Origin: CAKUFA01 sp963646285
GTDB lineage: Bacteria > Bacillota > Clostridia > Christensenellales > Aristaeellaceae
Direction of reading: 5' to 3'
Assembly: GCA_963646285.1 (NCBI GenBank)
Contig: CAVIWF010000030.1
Coordinates: 1 to 29,746, forward strand
Length of the DNA: 29,746 bases
Every line of letters begins with the position of its first letter. Position 1 is the stretch's first letter. Both the position numbers and the translations under genes were made by a program. This document shows positions 7,290 to 15,397 of the stretch, one piece after another. Under the pieces are notes generated by a model, which had not been told where the DNA came from, did not search any database, and saw only the letters and a list, made by a program, of their open reading frames with translations.

Positions 7290-8963
7290 ATGCAAGACAT
7301 CAACGCACGTAAATTTCTGTGGCTGACCTCTGACGTGGTGACGGACGAGGACAAGAACACCATCATCGACATGGACGAAACCCAGCTGACAGACTGCTTC
7401 TACCGGCAGCTGGCCTTTGGTACCGGCGGTCTCCGGGGTGAAATCGGTATCGGCGATGATCGGATGAACCTGTACACCGTCCGGCATGCCACCCGGGGAT
7501 TGGCGGATTACCTGCTGTCCACTTCCCTGCCCCGGAAGGTGGCCATTGCCCACGACAGCCGCATCATGAGCCGGGAATTTGCCCAGGCTGCCGCCCTCAC
7601 CCTGGCGGAGCAGGGCATTACCGCCCTTATGTACCCCCGGCTGGAGCCTACCCCTGCCCTGTCCTTTGCTGTGCGGGATCAGGGCTGCGGTGCCGGCATC
7701 TGCATCACCGCCAGCCACAACCCTGCCAAGTATAACGGCTACAAGGTGTACGGGGCAGATGGCTGCCAGATCACCACGGAAGCTGCCAATGCCATTCAGC
7801 AGTGCATTACCGCTGCTCCCCTGTTTGTGAAGGGCAAACTGACCTTGGAGAAAGCCAAGGCACAGGGGCTCATCCGTGAGCTGCCGGAAGATGTGCTGGA
7901 TCGATTCATGCAGGCGGTGGAAGGGGAGCAGCTGCGCCCGGAGCTGAACCAGGTGCCCCTGAAGGTGGTGTACACCCCCCTGAACGGTACCGGGCTGGAG
8001 TGCGTAACCCGGATGCTTCGGGACTGCGGCATTGCGGATGTGCATGTGGTGGCAGAGCAGGAGCATCCTGACGGACACTTCCCCACCTGCCCCTATCCCA
8101 ACCCGGAAATTCGGGAAGCCCTGGCGCTGGGCATCCGGGACTGCAAGGCTTTCCAGCCGGATCTGCTCCTTGCCACCGACCCGGACTGTGACCGGGTGGG
8201 CATTGCCGTGCCTATGGGCAATGATGTTCGGCTCATGACCGGCAACGAAGTGGGCATTCTGCTCATGGACTACATTGCCAAGACCCGCATCGAAAAAGAC
8301 ACCATGCCCCTGAAGCCGGTGGTGGTGACCACCATTGTATCCAGCGCCATGGCAGACAAGGTGGCAGCGCATTACGGCATTGAGCTTCGCCGCACACTGA
8401 CAGGCTTCAAGTTCATCGGCGAGCAAATCGGCTTGCTGGAAAAGGCAGGGCAGAAAGCTCGGTATCTTTTCGGCTTTGAGGAAAGCTACGGCTATCTTTC
8501 CGGCACTCATGCCCGGGACAAGGATGCAGTGAACGCTTCCCTGCTGATCTGCGAAATGGTCCGGTACTACAAGCAGCAGGGCATGACCCTGCCGGAGGCC
8601 ATGGACAGCCTGTATGAACGATGCGGCTATCACTTCAACAGCCTCCACAGCTACACCTTTGAAGGGGCAAAGGGCATGACCATCATGGGGGAAAAGATGG
8701 CAGCCCTGCGGGGGAATCCGCCTGAAGCCATTGCCGGTGCCGCTGTGCTGGAGGTGAAGGATTACCTGTCCCAGGGCACAGGCCTGCCTGCCGCCGATGT
8801 GCTCACCTTCTGCCTTGAGGGCGGGGACAAGGTAATCATCCGCCCCAGCGGCACAGAACCGAAGATCAAAGCCTACACCTTCACCAAAGCCCCGGACGAA
8901 ACCGCCGCCAGGGCACGTGAAAGCCAGTTGGGCGCATGGCTGGACAAGATGATGAACCATTAA
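7290..8963 (+). CDS. Phosphoglucomutase/phosphomannomutase family protein
   Basis: A 557-residue alpha-D-phosphohexomutase, interconverting hexose 1- and 6-phosphates in the cytoplasm for glycogen, envelope or central metabolism. All family landmarks are visible: GTGGLRGEIG near residue 44, the phosphoserine loop ITASHNPAKYNGYK (Ser142), the Mg2+ loop ATDPDCDRVG, the sugar-binding GFEESYGYLSG and the phosphate-binding RPSGTEPKIKAY. Length matches the 'phospho-sugar mutase' group (PgcA-like, about 560-580 residues) better than the 450-residue GlmM/ManB group. AAAGGAG precedes the ATG. It is a single-gene unit closed by a strong terminator. Sugar specificity (glucose versus mannose) cannot be read from the sequence. 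Confidence 0.92.
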   Translation: MQDINARKFLWLTSDVVTDEDKNTIIDMDETQLTDCFYRQLAFGTGGLRGEIGIGDDRMNLYTVRHATRGLADYLLSTSLPRKVAIAHDSRIMSREFAQAAALTLAEQGITALMYPRLEPTPALSFAVRDQGCGAGICITASHNPAKYNGYKVYGADGCQITTEAANAIQQCITAAPLFVKGKLTLEKAKAQGLIRELPEDVLDRFMQAVEGEQLRPELNQVPLKVVYTPLNGTGLECVTRMLRDCGIADVHVVAEQEHPDGHFPTCPYPNPEIREALALGIRDCKAFQPDLLLATDPDCDRVGIAVPMGNDVRLMTGNEVGILLMDYIAKTRIEKDTMPLKPVVVTTIVSSAMADKVAAHYGIELRRTLTGFKFIGEQIGLLEKAGQKARYLFGFEESYGYLSGTHARDKDAVNASLLICEMVRYYKQQGMTLPEAMDSLYERCGYHFNSLHSYTFEGAKGMTIMGEKMAALRGNPPEAIAGAAVLEVKDYLSQGTGLPAADVLTFCLEGGDKVIIRPSGTEPKIKAYTFTKAPDETAARARESQLGAWLDKMMNH

Positions 8964-8968
8964 AAAAA

Positions 8969-9001
8969 CTCCCCGTGCAAGCGATCAGCCTGCACGGGGA
9001 G
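8969..9001. terminator. Bidirectional terminator between phosphohexomutase and secreted-protein genes
   Basis: A perfect 11-bp stem (CTCCCCGTGCA / TGCACGGGGAG) with an 11-nt loop, an A-run on the left and seven T's on the right. Convergent genes lie on both sides. Confidence 0.9.
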
Positions 9002-9024
9002 CTTTTTTTGTTTCTTGATACTGA

Positions 9025-9609
9025 TTAGGCGGCAGGGGTGTCGGTGGCAGCAGGGGTTTCCTTCTCCACGAACTTCAGAGCGTCCACCAGCTTGATGCAG
9101 TTCTCAGCCATTTCGTCGGTAATGGGAGAAAAGTCTTCATTCCAGGTCTGCACGTTTACGAACACGCCGTCCTTGATGGTCACAACCTGAGCAGCGTCAC
9201 GCAGGGTGGCATCAATGATGTACAGCACCCGGATGCCGTCATCCAGATCCTGAATCTTGTAGGTATAGTCGCCGTCTTCCGTTGCGATGGTCTCGAAGAG
9301 CTCCTGAATCTGCTCATCGGTAGCTTCGCTCAGGTTAGCGCCTGCCAGCAGGCTTTCGTCGCTGGCGGCCATGGTCAAGAGGTAGGTGGGGCCGTTCACA
9401 ATGCCATTTTCATCATACTGGCCGAAGGTGACGTACACAACGCCTTCATACTCTTCATAGGACACGGTGGTGCCTTCAACTTCAGGCACTTCCACGTTGA
9501 AAGGCAGGGCGGTGGTGCCGATCAGGGTGGTGGCAGCATCCTCCGCCAGGGCGGATGCGCAGCCCAGCAGCATCATGGCTGCCATCAGCAGTGCAATGAA
9601 CTTCTTCAT
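9025..9609 (-). CDS. Secreted protein of unknown function
   Basis: A 194-residue protein that I do not recognise. Residues 1-22 are a signal peptide (MKKFIALLMAAMMLLGCASA, cleavage likely after ALA). The LLGC inside it is a weak lipobox, so a lipoprotein cannot be excluded. The mature part is acidic and looks globular, with alternating beta-type stretches (VVYVTFGQY, IRVLYIID, VVTIKDGVFV). The tail ends in a Pro/Ala/Thr-rich stretch (TPAATDTPAA). It starts at 9609 after AAGGAGG, 33 bp downstream of the SH3-protein gene, so the two form an operon. A role at the cell surface is inferred. Confidence 0.8.
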   Translation of the reverse strand: MKKFIALLMAAMMLLGCASALAEDAATTLIGTTALPFNVEVPEVEGTTVSYEEYEGVVYVTFGQYDENGIVNGPTYLLTMAASDESLLAGANLSEATDEQIQELFETIATEDGDYTYKIQDLDDGIRVLYIIDATLRDAAQVVTIKDGVFVNVQTWNEDFSPITDEMAENCIKLVDALKFVEKETPAATDTPAA

Positions 9610-9642
9610 ATGTGCATTTCCTCCTTGTTATGGATGTTCAGC

Positions 9643-10209
9643 TTAGCGATCCAGCAGTTTCTTCATGATGAAGCCGCAGCGATTGTTTTCAGCGTCATAC
9701 ACCTGGCACCAGGACTTGTTCTCCTTCAGCACCAGCAGCTGCTTGCCTTCATAGTACTTGGCCTGCACGGGGGATGCCTTGCTGGGAGCCCACCGCATGT
9801 TCACGAAGTTGCCGGGGGTGGAGGGCTTCACGGTGGTGTAGGCGTTAACTTCCTTGAAGTTGTTGAAGATGCTGGAGGTCAGGGTGTCAGCAGTGCTGCC
9901 CTTGGTAGTTCCCTTGGAGGGCTTGCTGCTCACCAGATAGCGGCTCATGATCCAGCCGGTTCCGGAGTATCCGGAGTAGCCAACCTGGCTCCAGCCGTTC
10001 ACGGTGCTGTACACGGTCACGCCGGTGCCATAGGGCACGGTGGTGATGATGGCATAATTGGTGCCTGCGCCATAGCGCATGTTCACGCTGCCGCCGGTGC
10101 CGGTCTTCACATACTTGATGGTAGGCGTGTCTGCCAAAGCTGCCATGGGGACAGCCGCCAGCAGCAGGACTGCTGCCAGCACAAGGGCCATGATCCTGGT
10201 CTTCTTCAT
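9643..10209 (-). CDS. Secreted protein with two bacterial SH3 domains
   Basis: A 188-residue exported protein. The ATG at 10209 follows AAAGGTGG; an in-frame GTG four codons upstream overlaps that ribosome site and is less likely. Residues 1-26 are a signal peptide ending ALA-DT. Two SH3b-type domains follow, at about 36-92 (GSVNMRYGAGTNYAIITTVP, then GWSQVGYSGYSGTGWIMSRYL) and about 125-188 (FVNMRWAPSKASPVQAKYY, then SWCQVYDAENNRCGFIMKKL). Such domains usually bind peptidoglycan or peptides. No catalytic domain is attached, so it may be a wall-binding or adaptor protein. First gene of a two-gene leftward operon. Confidence 0.88.
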   Translation of the reverse strand: MKKTRIMALVLAAVLLLAAVPMAALADTPTIKYVKTGTGGSVNMRYGAGTNYAIITTVPYGTGVTVYSTVNGWSQVGYSGYSGTGWIMSRYLVSSKPSKGTTKGSTADTLTSSIFNNFKEVNAYTTVKPSTPGNFVNMRWAPSKASPVQAKYYEGKQLLVLKENKSWCQVYDAENNRCGFIMKKLLDR

Positions 10210-10260
10210 ACTAAATTCCACCTTTCTTTTCAGAGGGGGTGTAACCCTCTCCGTGGCTAT

Positions 10261-10289
10261 AGAATATCACAAAAGTCGTTAAAACGCAA
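10261..10289 (-). promoter_or_regulatory. Promoter of the SH3-protein operon
   Basis: Read leftward: TTGCGT (10289-10284), 17 bp, TATTCT (10266-10261), with an extended -10 TG at 10269-10268. The -35 is weak, but the extended motif supports it. Confidence 0.5.
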
Positions 10290-10450
10290 GCAATCTGACG
10301 TATCTGTTACAAATGAAAATGGTTACTTTTGGCCCAAAACGGGCAAAAATCTTCCGCAAATGCCTTGGAACAGGTTCTGGGTTGCAGATAAAGGAAATTG
10401 CCCCTTCATGTCGAATATATGCCTTGTGTTCCATGAAAGGAGGAATCGCT

Positions 10451-10669
10451 ATGCCCTTTGGCCGCCGTGGATTTGGCCGTCCTGAACCGCCCCGTGGAGG
10501 AGGCTGGCATCGCCGTCCCCCGGAACCCCCGCCGCCGCCCCGCCGCTCCCTGTTTGGCCCCGGCAGGCCGCCCCGGCATTACGGAGGCTGCCTGGGATGC
10601 TGCATGTACGTATTGGGTGCCGCCGCCCTGCTGACCCTTGTGATTTCCCTGCTTGCAGGGCTTCTGTAA
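10451..10669 (+). CDS. Small Pro/Arg-rich single-pass membrane protein
   Basis: A 72-residue protein of no recognised family. The ATG at 10451 follows AAAGGAGG; upstream in-frame codons lack a ribosome site. The first 45 residues are rich in Pro, Arg and Gly (for example RRPPEPPPPPRRS). Then comes GGCLGCCMYVLGAAALLTLV and a hydrophobic end (ISLLAGLL), a single membrane helix with three cysteines at its edge that might be acylated. By the positive-inside rule the basic N-terminus would be cytoplasmic. Composition-driven similarity makes function prediction unsafe. Confidence 0.65.
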   Translation: MPFGRRGFGRPEPPRGGGWHRRPPEPPPPPRRSLFGPGRPPRHYGGCLGCCMYVLGAAALLTLVISLLAGLL

Positions 10670-10672
10670 CCC

Positions 10673-10701
10673 TTGCAAATCCGCTGATGATGTGGTATCA
10701 T
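10673..10701 (+). promoter_or_regulatory. Promoter of the T-box-proS unit
   Basis: TTGCAA (10673-10678), 17 bp, TATCAT (10696-10701). The start would be near 10708, giving a leader of about 290 nt that contains the T-box. Confidence 0.55.
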
Positions 10702-10707
10702 TGCCCC

Positions 10708-10945
10708 AATGGCATTGATGGGCCCGGACAGGTCTGTATCCCTGAAAGCGAGCGTGCGGTGGTGGAAGGCACGCAGGGGGATCGCCTGCTCCATCCCAAC
10801 CCGGAGCTGCGGCTAATCCCCGCCGGTTCGCCCCCGTGATGAGGCGCAATGAGTGAGGATGGGTTCGCCCATCCTAAGCCGGGTGGTACCGCGAAGCATA
10901 ACGCCTTCGTCCCTGCACAAAAGCGCAGGCGACGGGGCTTTTTTC
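10708..10945 (+). promoter_or_regulatory. T-box riboswitch controlling proS
   Basis: The T-box core GGGTGGTACCGCG (10881-10893) is intact. A Stem I distal part is visible as AAAGCGAG, CGTGC, a GGTGGTGGAAG loop and GCACG (about 10745-10773). The terminator helix follows (GCCTTCGTCCCTGC at 10903-10916 with its partner ending near 10938), then six T's. Uncharged tRNA would stabilise the antiterminator that includes the core and allow transcription of proS. The proline specifier codon could not be placed with confidence; a CCC near 10795 is a candidate. Confidence 0.9.
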
Positions 10946-10996
10946 TTACCCTTGCAGGCTTTCGCCGCCGGATACGGAATTAAGGAGGTTTTCCCC

Positions 10997-12445
10997 ATGG
11001 CAAAGGAAAAGAAGCAGGAATTTGTCACCCACATTACCCCCCGCAGTGAGGATTTTTCCCAGTGGTACACGGACGTGATTCTGCAAACGGAGCTGTGCGA
11101 CTACGCCCCCGTTCGCGGCTGCATGATCATCCGCCCCTACGGCTACGCCATTTGGGAGCAGATTCAGCAGGCCATGGACAGCCGCTTTAAGGCGACCGGC
11201 CATCAGAACGTTTACTTCCCCATGCTGATCCCCGAAAGCCTGCTGCTGAAGGAAGCGGAGCACGTGGAAGGCTTTGCTCCCGAGGTAGCCTGGGTCACCC
11301 AGGGCGGCACGGAAAAGCTGCAGGAGCGGCTGGCCATCCGCCCCACCAGTGAAACCATTTTCTGCACCATGTATGCCAAGTGGGTACAGACCTGGCGTGA
11401 TCTGCCCCTGAAGTACAACCAGTGGTGCTCTGTCATGCGGTGGGAAAAGGCAACCCGTCCCTTCCTGCGCACCAGCGAGTTCCTCTGGCAGGAAGGCCAC
11501 ACCATTCACGCCACCCCTGAAGAGGCTCAGGAGGAGACCCTGACCATGCTGGAAGTGTACCGGGAAGTGGCAGAGGATGTGCTGGCACTACCTGTGTATG
11601 TGGGACAGAAGAGCGAAAAGGAAAAGTTCGCCGGTGCACGGGCTACCTATTCTATGGAAGCTATGATGCACGACGGCAAGGCCCTGCAGGCCGGCACCAG
11701 CCACAACTTCGGTACCAACTTCTCCGAGGCCTACGGCATTCAGTTCCAGAACAAGGAAGGCAAGCTGACCTACGCTCAGGAAACCAGCTGGGGCACCAGC
11801 ACCCGGCTGATCGGTGCCATCATCATGACCCACGGCGATGACCGTGGTCTGCGCCTGCCGCCCCGTATCGCTCCCATTCAGGTGGTGATCCTGCCCATTG
11901 CCGCCCACAAGCCCGGCGTGAATGAAGCCTGTGAGAAGCTGGAAAAGGAACTGAAGGATGCAGGCTTCCGTGTTAAGCTGGACGACCGGGATACGGTGTC
12001 TGCCGGCTTCAAGTTCAACGACTGGGAGCTGAAGGGTGTACCTGTCCGCCTGGAGGTTGGCCCCCGGGATCTGGAAAACGGCGTAGTCACCGTGTTCCGC
12101 CGGGACACCTGCGAAAAGTTCACCCTGGCACTGGATGGCATTGCAGGCGAAATGCAGCAGCTGCTGGACAGCATTCAGCAGGAGCTGTTTAACCAGGCCA
12201 AGACTTTCCGTGACACCCACACCCGTCCCGTGAAGACCATGGAAGAGCTGGGCGAAGCGGTGCAGGAAGGCTTTGCCAAGGCTGCATGGTGCGGCGACCG
12301 GGAGTGCGAGGACAAGATCAAGGATCAGTTCAACGCATCCAGCCGGAACATGCCCTTTGACCAGAACGATGAAGGCTGCGGCGACACCTGCGTGTGCTGC
12401 GGCAAGAAGCGGAAGCACATCATGTACTTCGCCAAGGCCTATTAA
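10997..12445 (+). CDS. proS: Prolyl-tRNA synthetase (ProS type 3, archaeal/eukaryotic-like form)
   Basis: A 482-residue class II synthetase that charges tRNA-Pro. The length, the start of the catalytic core (ITPRSEDFSQWYTDVILQTE) and the absence of the about 180-residue editing insertion between motifs 2 and 3 identify the short form. Visible blocks include GCMIIRPYGYAIWE, YFPMLIPESLL, AIRPTSETIFCTMY, FLRTSEFLWQEGHT and HGDDRGLRLPPRIAP (motif 3). The C-terminal domain has the Cys pairs expected for zinc (GCGDTCVCCGKKRK) and ends with Tyr, typical of this form. The ATG at 10997 follows TAAGGAGG. Expression is governed by the T-box upstream. Confidence 0.96.
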   Translation: MAKEKKQEFVTHITPRSEDFSQWYTDVILQTELCDYAPVRGCMIIRPYGYAIWEQIQQAMDSRFKATGHQNVYFPMLIPESLLLKEAEHVEGFAPEVAWVTQGGTEKLQERLAIRPTSETIFCTMYAKWVQTWRDLPLKYNQWCSVMRWEKATRPFLRTSEFLWQEGHTIHATPEEAQEETLTMLEVYREVAEDVLALPVYVGQKSEKEKFAGARATYSMEAMMHDGKALQAGTSHNFGTNFSEAYGIQFQNKEGKLTYAQETSWGTSTRLIGAIIMTHGDDRGLRLPPRIAPIQVVILPIAAHKPGVNEACEKLEKELKDAGFRVKLDDRDTVSAGFKFNDWELKGVPVRLEVGPRDLENGVVTVFRRDTCEKFTLALDGIAGEMQQLLDSIQQELFNQAKTFRDTHTRPVKTMEELGEAVQEGFAKAAWCGDRECEDKIKDQFNASSRNMPFDQNDEGCGDTCVCCGKKRKHIMYFAKAY

Positions 12446-12462
12446 ACGTTTCCATCCCCTGC

Positions 12463-12491
12463 GGCAGCATCGCCCCTGCGGTGCTGCCTTT
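12463..12491 (+). terminator. Possible terminator after proS
   Basis: A 7-bp stem GGCAGCA / TGCTGCC with a 12-nt loop, followed by only TTTCCC. The T-tract is poor, so termination may be partial and some readthrough into the next genes is possible. Confidence 0.4.
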
Positions 12492-12568
12492 CCCATGCAT
12501 ATAGGAAGGAATTCCCCCAGAGCCTGTCGAATGACTTAGGATGTACAAACAAGAAAGGAAGCAAAAGC

Positions 12569-12808
12569 ATGTTTACGTATATGACCCACGGAACCTGCTC
12601 CACCCAGATTGATCTGGAAATCAAGAATGGCATCATTACCTACTGCAAGTTCACCCGGGGCTGCAAGGGCAACACGGAAGGCCTTGCCCGCATGGTGGTC
12701 GGTCAAAAGGCGGAGGATGTGGCCGCTCGGCTGGAAGGCGTCCCCTGCCGTGGAGATACCTCCTGCCCGGATCAGCTGTCCAAGGCCATTCGTGCCTATC
12801 ACGACTGA
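12569..12808 (+). CDS. TSCPD domain-containing protein
   Basis: A 79-residue protein consisting only of a TSCPD domain (TIGR03905-like). The name-giving motif is present near the C-terminus (DTSCPDQLSKAIRAY), with further conserved cysteines in HGTCSTQIDLEI and FTRGCKGNTEGLARMV. The domain also occurs at the end of adenosylcobalamin-dependent ribonucleotide reductases, where the cysteines may act in electron transfer or metal binding. The free-standing form is widespread in Clostridia and has no established function. AAAGGAAG precedes the ATG. The helicase gene begins 27 bp downstream, probably in the same transcript. Confidence 0.88.
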   Translation: MFTYMTHGTCSTQIDLEIKNGIITYCKFTRGCKGNTEGLARMVVGQKAEDVAARLEGVPCRGDTSCPDQLSKAIRAYHD

Positions 12809-12835
12809 TCAAAGTGCACGGAAAGGAGTTTCCCC

Positions 12836-14023
12836 TTGGCTGAAGAAACAATATCCCTCCCTTCATCCTTTGATGAAATGGATTTAAGCAGCGAAGTGCT
12901 GCATGCGGTGAAGGATATGGGCTTCACCGCCCCTTCCACGGTTCAGGCCAAGACCATCCCCCTGATGATGGCCTGGGCAGACATTAACGCCATTGCCCCC
13001 ACCGGTACAGGCAAGACCTGCGCCTTCGGCATTCCCCTGCTGGAGTACATTTCCCTGAAGGACAGCCGGGTGCAGGCCGTGGTGCTGGCACCTACCCGGG
13101 AATTGGCGCTGCAGATTGGTGACGAGCTGACCCGGCTGGCCAAGTATATTCAAGGGGCAAAGATTGCCGTGCTCTACGGCGGTCAGCCCATTGTAAAGCA
13201 GCTGAACGCCATTAAGCGGAAGCCCCAAATCGTGGTAGCCACCCCCGGCCGCCTGCTGGATCACATGACCCGGGGCACCCTGCGGCTGGACGCCGTGCAC
13301 ACCATGGTGCTGGACGAAGCCGACGAAATGCTGAACATGGGCTTTGTGAAGGACGTAACCAAAATCATCGAGTCCACCCCCAGCGACCGTCAGCTGGTGC
13401 TCTTCTCCGCCACCACCAACCAGGACGTGCTGACCATTGCGTGGAAGTACCAGCACGACCCGGTGGAGATCACCGTGGAAGCCACCAAGGCAGACCGGCC
13501 CCAAATCGCCCAGTATGTCATCGCTACCGAGCCCAACAAAAAAATCGACCACCTGCTGTACCTGCTGGATGCAGATGTGTACGGCCGAATGATGATCTTC
13601 TGCAACACCAAGTTCATGACGGACAAGCTGACCAGCCGCCTGAAGAAGGAAGGCTATCAGGCCGAGTGCATCCATGGAGACATTAAGCAGAGCCAGCGGA
13701 ATGTGGTCATGAACGACTTCCGCCGGGGTAAGTTCCCCATTCTCATTGCAACGGACGTGGCTGCCCGGGGCATTGACGTGGATGATGTGGAAGCCGTGAT
13801 CAATTTCGACCTGCCGACGGAAAACGAATACTATCTCCACCGCATTGGCCGCACAGGACGTGCCCACAAGCACGGTGTCAGCTTCTCCCTGGTCACCTTC
13901 CAGGAAAGCGTGCGCATGGACGAGATCCTGCGGTACATGATTGCCAAGCCCCTTCCCCTCCACTTCAACGAAGCCGAAGTGCTGTGCAAGGAAGACGGCG
14001 AACCCTTTTTCGACAAAGTATGA
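12836..14023 (+). CDS. DEAD-box ATP-dependent RNA helicase
   Basis: A 395-residue cytoplasmic helicase limited to the two RecA-like domains. Motifs in order: Q-motif region (MGFTAPSTVQ), Walker A APTGTGKT (54-61), PTREL, ATPGRLLDH, DEAD (160-163), SAT (191-193), then IHGDIKQSQRN, ATDVAARGIDVDD and HRIGRTGR. It lacks the basic C-terminal RNA-binding tail of CshA/CsdA-type proteins, so it is a minimal-core member, suited to rRNA or mRNA remodelling. Translation starts at TTG (12836), placed by the GGAAAGGAG site; no ATG lies in a usable position before the Q-motif. A terminator follows. Confidence 0.93.
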   Translation: MAEETISLPSSFDEMDLSSEVLHAVKDMGFTAPSTVQAKTIPLMMAWADINAIAPTGTGKTCAFGIPLLEYISLKDSRVQAVVLAPTRELALQIGDELTRLAKYIQGAKIAVLYGGQPIVKQLNAIKRKPQIVVATPGRLLDHMTRGTLRLDAVHTMVLDEADEMLNMGFVKDVTKIIESTPSDRQLVLFSATTNQDVLTIAWKYQHDPVEITVEATKADRPQIAQYVIATEPNKKIDHLLYLLDADVYGRMMIFCNTKFMTDKLTSRLKKEGYQAECIHGDIKQSQRNVVMNDFRRGKFPILIATDVAARGIDVDDVEAVINFDLPTENEYYLHRIGRTGRAHKHGVSFSLVTFQESVRMDEILRYMIAKPLPLHFNEAEVLCKEDGEPFFDKV

Positions 14024-14029
14024 GCGTGA

Positions 14030-14062
14030 CCCGCTGGGCAATCCTGCCCGGTGGGACTTTTT
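14030..14062 (+). terminator. Terminator after the helicase gene
   Basis: CCCGCTGGGCA / TGCCCGGTGGG forms an 11-bp RNA stem with two G-U pairs and a 4-nt loop, followed by AC and five T's. The wobble pairs favour the + strand transcript. Confidence 0.75.
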
Positions 14063-14088
14063 CGTGGTGAAAACCGGGAGGAACCAAC

Positions 14089-14979
14089 ATGCGAAAGCTT
14101 CTGTCCCTGCTGCTTGTGCTGACCCTGCTGCTGCCTGCTTTTTCCCTGGGGGAAGAAGAGGAAGTCATTGAAGATGTGCTGCTCTACGATCCGCTGCCGG
14201 TGGAAGATGCCGCCGCCCCCTATGCCCCCCATCAGGAGGACTACCTGCCGGACAATGGGGGCTACCATGATGATTCTCTGGACATCACCGTGGAAACCTT
14301 CTACCGGGATGAAACCCTGGTGTGGGCGGTGCATGTGAAACTGACGGACGCCAGCCAGTTCCGCACGGGACTGGCCGGCAAGTATCCCTCCAAGAAGGTG
14401 CAGCGGGTCAGCGAAATGGCCAAGCGGTACAATGCGGTGCTGGCCATTAACGGAGACTATTTCAGCCACCACAGTCAGGGCATTGTGGTGCGCAACGGGC
14501 AGCTGCTCCGCAACCGTCCCCACAAAGGCCGGGATACGTTGATTGTGGACAACAACGGGGACTTCACCATCATCCAGCACACCACCAAGAAGAAGTGGGA
14601 AGCCTATGAAGGCACGGTGATGCATGCCTTCTGCTTCGGCCCCGGGCTGGTGATGAACGGCGAAGTCCTGTCCAGCGTGAAGGATGTGACCATTGACCTG
14701 GCCAAGGGCAAGAAGACCCAGCGCATGGCCATTGGTCAATTGGGCAAGCTGGAATACCTGATCATCGCCTGTGAAGGGCCGGAGCAGAAGGGCAGCAAGG
14801 GCATGACCCTGCTGGAGTTTGCCCAGCTGTGCAAGGACATGGGCTGCATCAACGCCTACAACCTGGACGGCGGTTCCTCCACCTCCATTGTGCTGAACAA
14901 TCAGAAAATCAACGGTCTATCCTCCGGGAAGATTCGCTCCGTAGGCGACTGCATTTACTTCGCCACCCTGGTGCCGTAA
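14089..14979 (+). CDS. Secreted phosphodiester glycosidase (NAGPA domain)
   Basis: A 296-residue exported protein. Residues 1-20 are a signal peptide (MRKLLSLLLVLTLLLPAFSL); an acidic linker follows. From about residue 110 the NAGPA domain (PF09992, related to GlcNAc-1-phosphodiester alpha-N-acetylglucosaminidase) is clear: LAINGDYFSHHSQGIVVRNG, FCFGPGLVMNG and the C-terminal AYNLDGGSSTSIVLNN block, followed by the conserved closing IRSVGDCIYF. In Firmicutes such proteins probably act on phosphodiester-linked sugars of wall polymers. The ATG follows GGGAGG. A terminator separates it from the helicase gene, so it needs readthrough or a promoter I cannot see. Confidence 0.88.
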   Translation: MRKLLSLLLVLTLLLPAFSLGEEEEVIEDVLLYDPLPVEDAAAPYAPHQEDYLPDNGGYHDDSLDITVETFYRDETLVWAVHVKLTDASQFRTGLAGKYPSKKVQRVSEMAKRYNAVLAINGDYFSHHSQGIVVRNGQLLRNRPHKGRDTLIVDNNGDFTIIQHTTKKKWEAYEGTVMHAFCFGPGLVMNGEVLSSVKDVTIDLAKGKKTQRMAIGQLGKLEYLIIACEGPEQKGSKGMTLLEFAQLCKDMGCINAYNLDGGSSTSIVLNNQKINGLSSGKIRSVGDCIYFATLVP

Positions 14980-14986
14980 AGAAAGC

Positions 14987-15013
14987 CGAACAAGGGAAAC
15001 TGTCGCTTGTTCG
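14987..15013 (+). terminator. Possible terminator after the glycosidase gene
   Basis: A perfect 8-bp stem CGAACAAG / CTTGTTCG with an 11-nt loop, followed by ATGTTTGTG. The T-tract is interrupted. Confidence 0.45.
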
Positions 15014-15063
15014 ATGTTTGTGTTAATTGGCATAGACTGGTAAAAAAAATATGGCTTCAGGGC

Positions 15064-15092
15064 TGGACAAAAGCCGGCGCTTCTGTTATAAT
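15064..15092 (+). promoter_or_regulatory. Promoter of the tRNA-Thr-tRNA-Pro unit
   Basis: TGGACA (15064-15069), 17 bp, TATAAT (15087-15092). The start would lie about 9 nt before the mature tRNA-Thr. Confidence 0.75.
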
Positions 15093-15108
15093 AGTGAGCG
15101 CTGGATAT

Positions 15109-15184
15109 GCCGATATAGCTCAGTTGGTAGAGCGGCTGATTCGTAATCAGCAGGTCATGGGTCCGAGTCCCATTATCGGCTCCA
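15109..15184 (+). tRNA. tRNA-Thr (anticodon CGU)
   Basis: A complete 76-nt cloverleaf with encoded CCA. The acceptor GCCGATA pairs with TATCGGC. The anticodon arm GCTGA-TTCGTAA-TCAGC gives CGU, reading ACG. D-loop (AGCTCAGTTGGTAGAGC) and T-arm (GGGTCCGAGTCCC) are standard. Confidence 0.95.
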
Positions 15185-15193
15185 GTTTTTTAT

Positions 15194-15267
15194 CGAGGTG
15201 TAGCGCAGTTTGGTAGCGCGTTTGGTTCGGGACCAAAAGGCCGCGGGTTCGAATCCCGCCACTTCGA
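15194..15267 (+). tRNA. tRNA-Pro (anticodon CGG), integration target
   Basis: A complete 74-nt gene without encoded CCA. The acceptor CGAGGTG pairs with CACTTCG (one G-U pair). The anticodon arm TTTGG-TTCGGGA-CCAAA gives CGG, reading CCG. It lies 9 bp after tRNA-Thr on the same transcript. From 15226 onward its sequence is repeated at 22594, because a mobile element integrated here and restored the 3' part. Confidence 0.95.
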
Positions 15268-15274
15268 CGGGAAA
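15226..15274 (+). other. attL, 49-bp direct repeat in tRNA-Pro
   Basis: This 49-bp stretch runs from the anticodon loop through the end of tRNA-Pro plus 7 nt, and is identical base for base to 22594-22642. The tRNA 3' half is a classical target of tyrosine integrases. An integrase remnant lies 124 bp inward. Confidence 0.92.
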
Positions 15275-15277
15275 AAG

Positions 15278-15310
15278 AAAGCGACTTGCAACAAAGCAAG
15301 CCGCTTTTTT
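15278..15310 (+). terminator. Element-borne terminator restoring the end of the tRNA transcript
   Basis: AAAGCG-A-CTTGC pairs with GCAAG-C-CGCTTT around a 6-nt loop, with one mismatch, followed by a T-run to 15310. It lies just inside attL and replaces the original terminator now displaced to 22642-22678. Confidence 0.75.
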
Positions 15311-15397
15311 GTGCGCTTTTTGTAAATATGCACAGGCGCGGAACAGGCTGTGGACTGCTTGGGTAGAGGAAAACTGGGGAGAGATGGGGAAAACGGA

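Noticed and set aside
7110..8960. 616-codon open frame antisense to the phosphohexomutase gene
   Set aside because: Shadow frame; the + strand shows all phosphohexomutase motifs.
9025..9609. Secreted protein considered a definite lipoprotein because of LLGC
   Set aside because: The cysteine is followed by ASALAED, a better signal peptidase I site, and the lipobox is imperfect; left undecided in the annotation.
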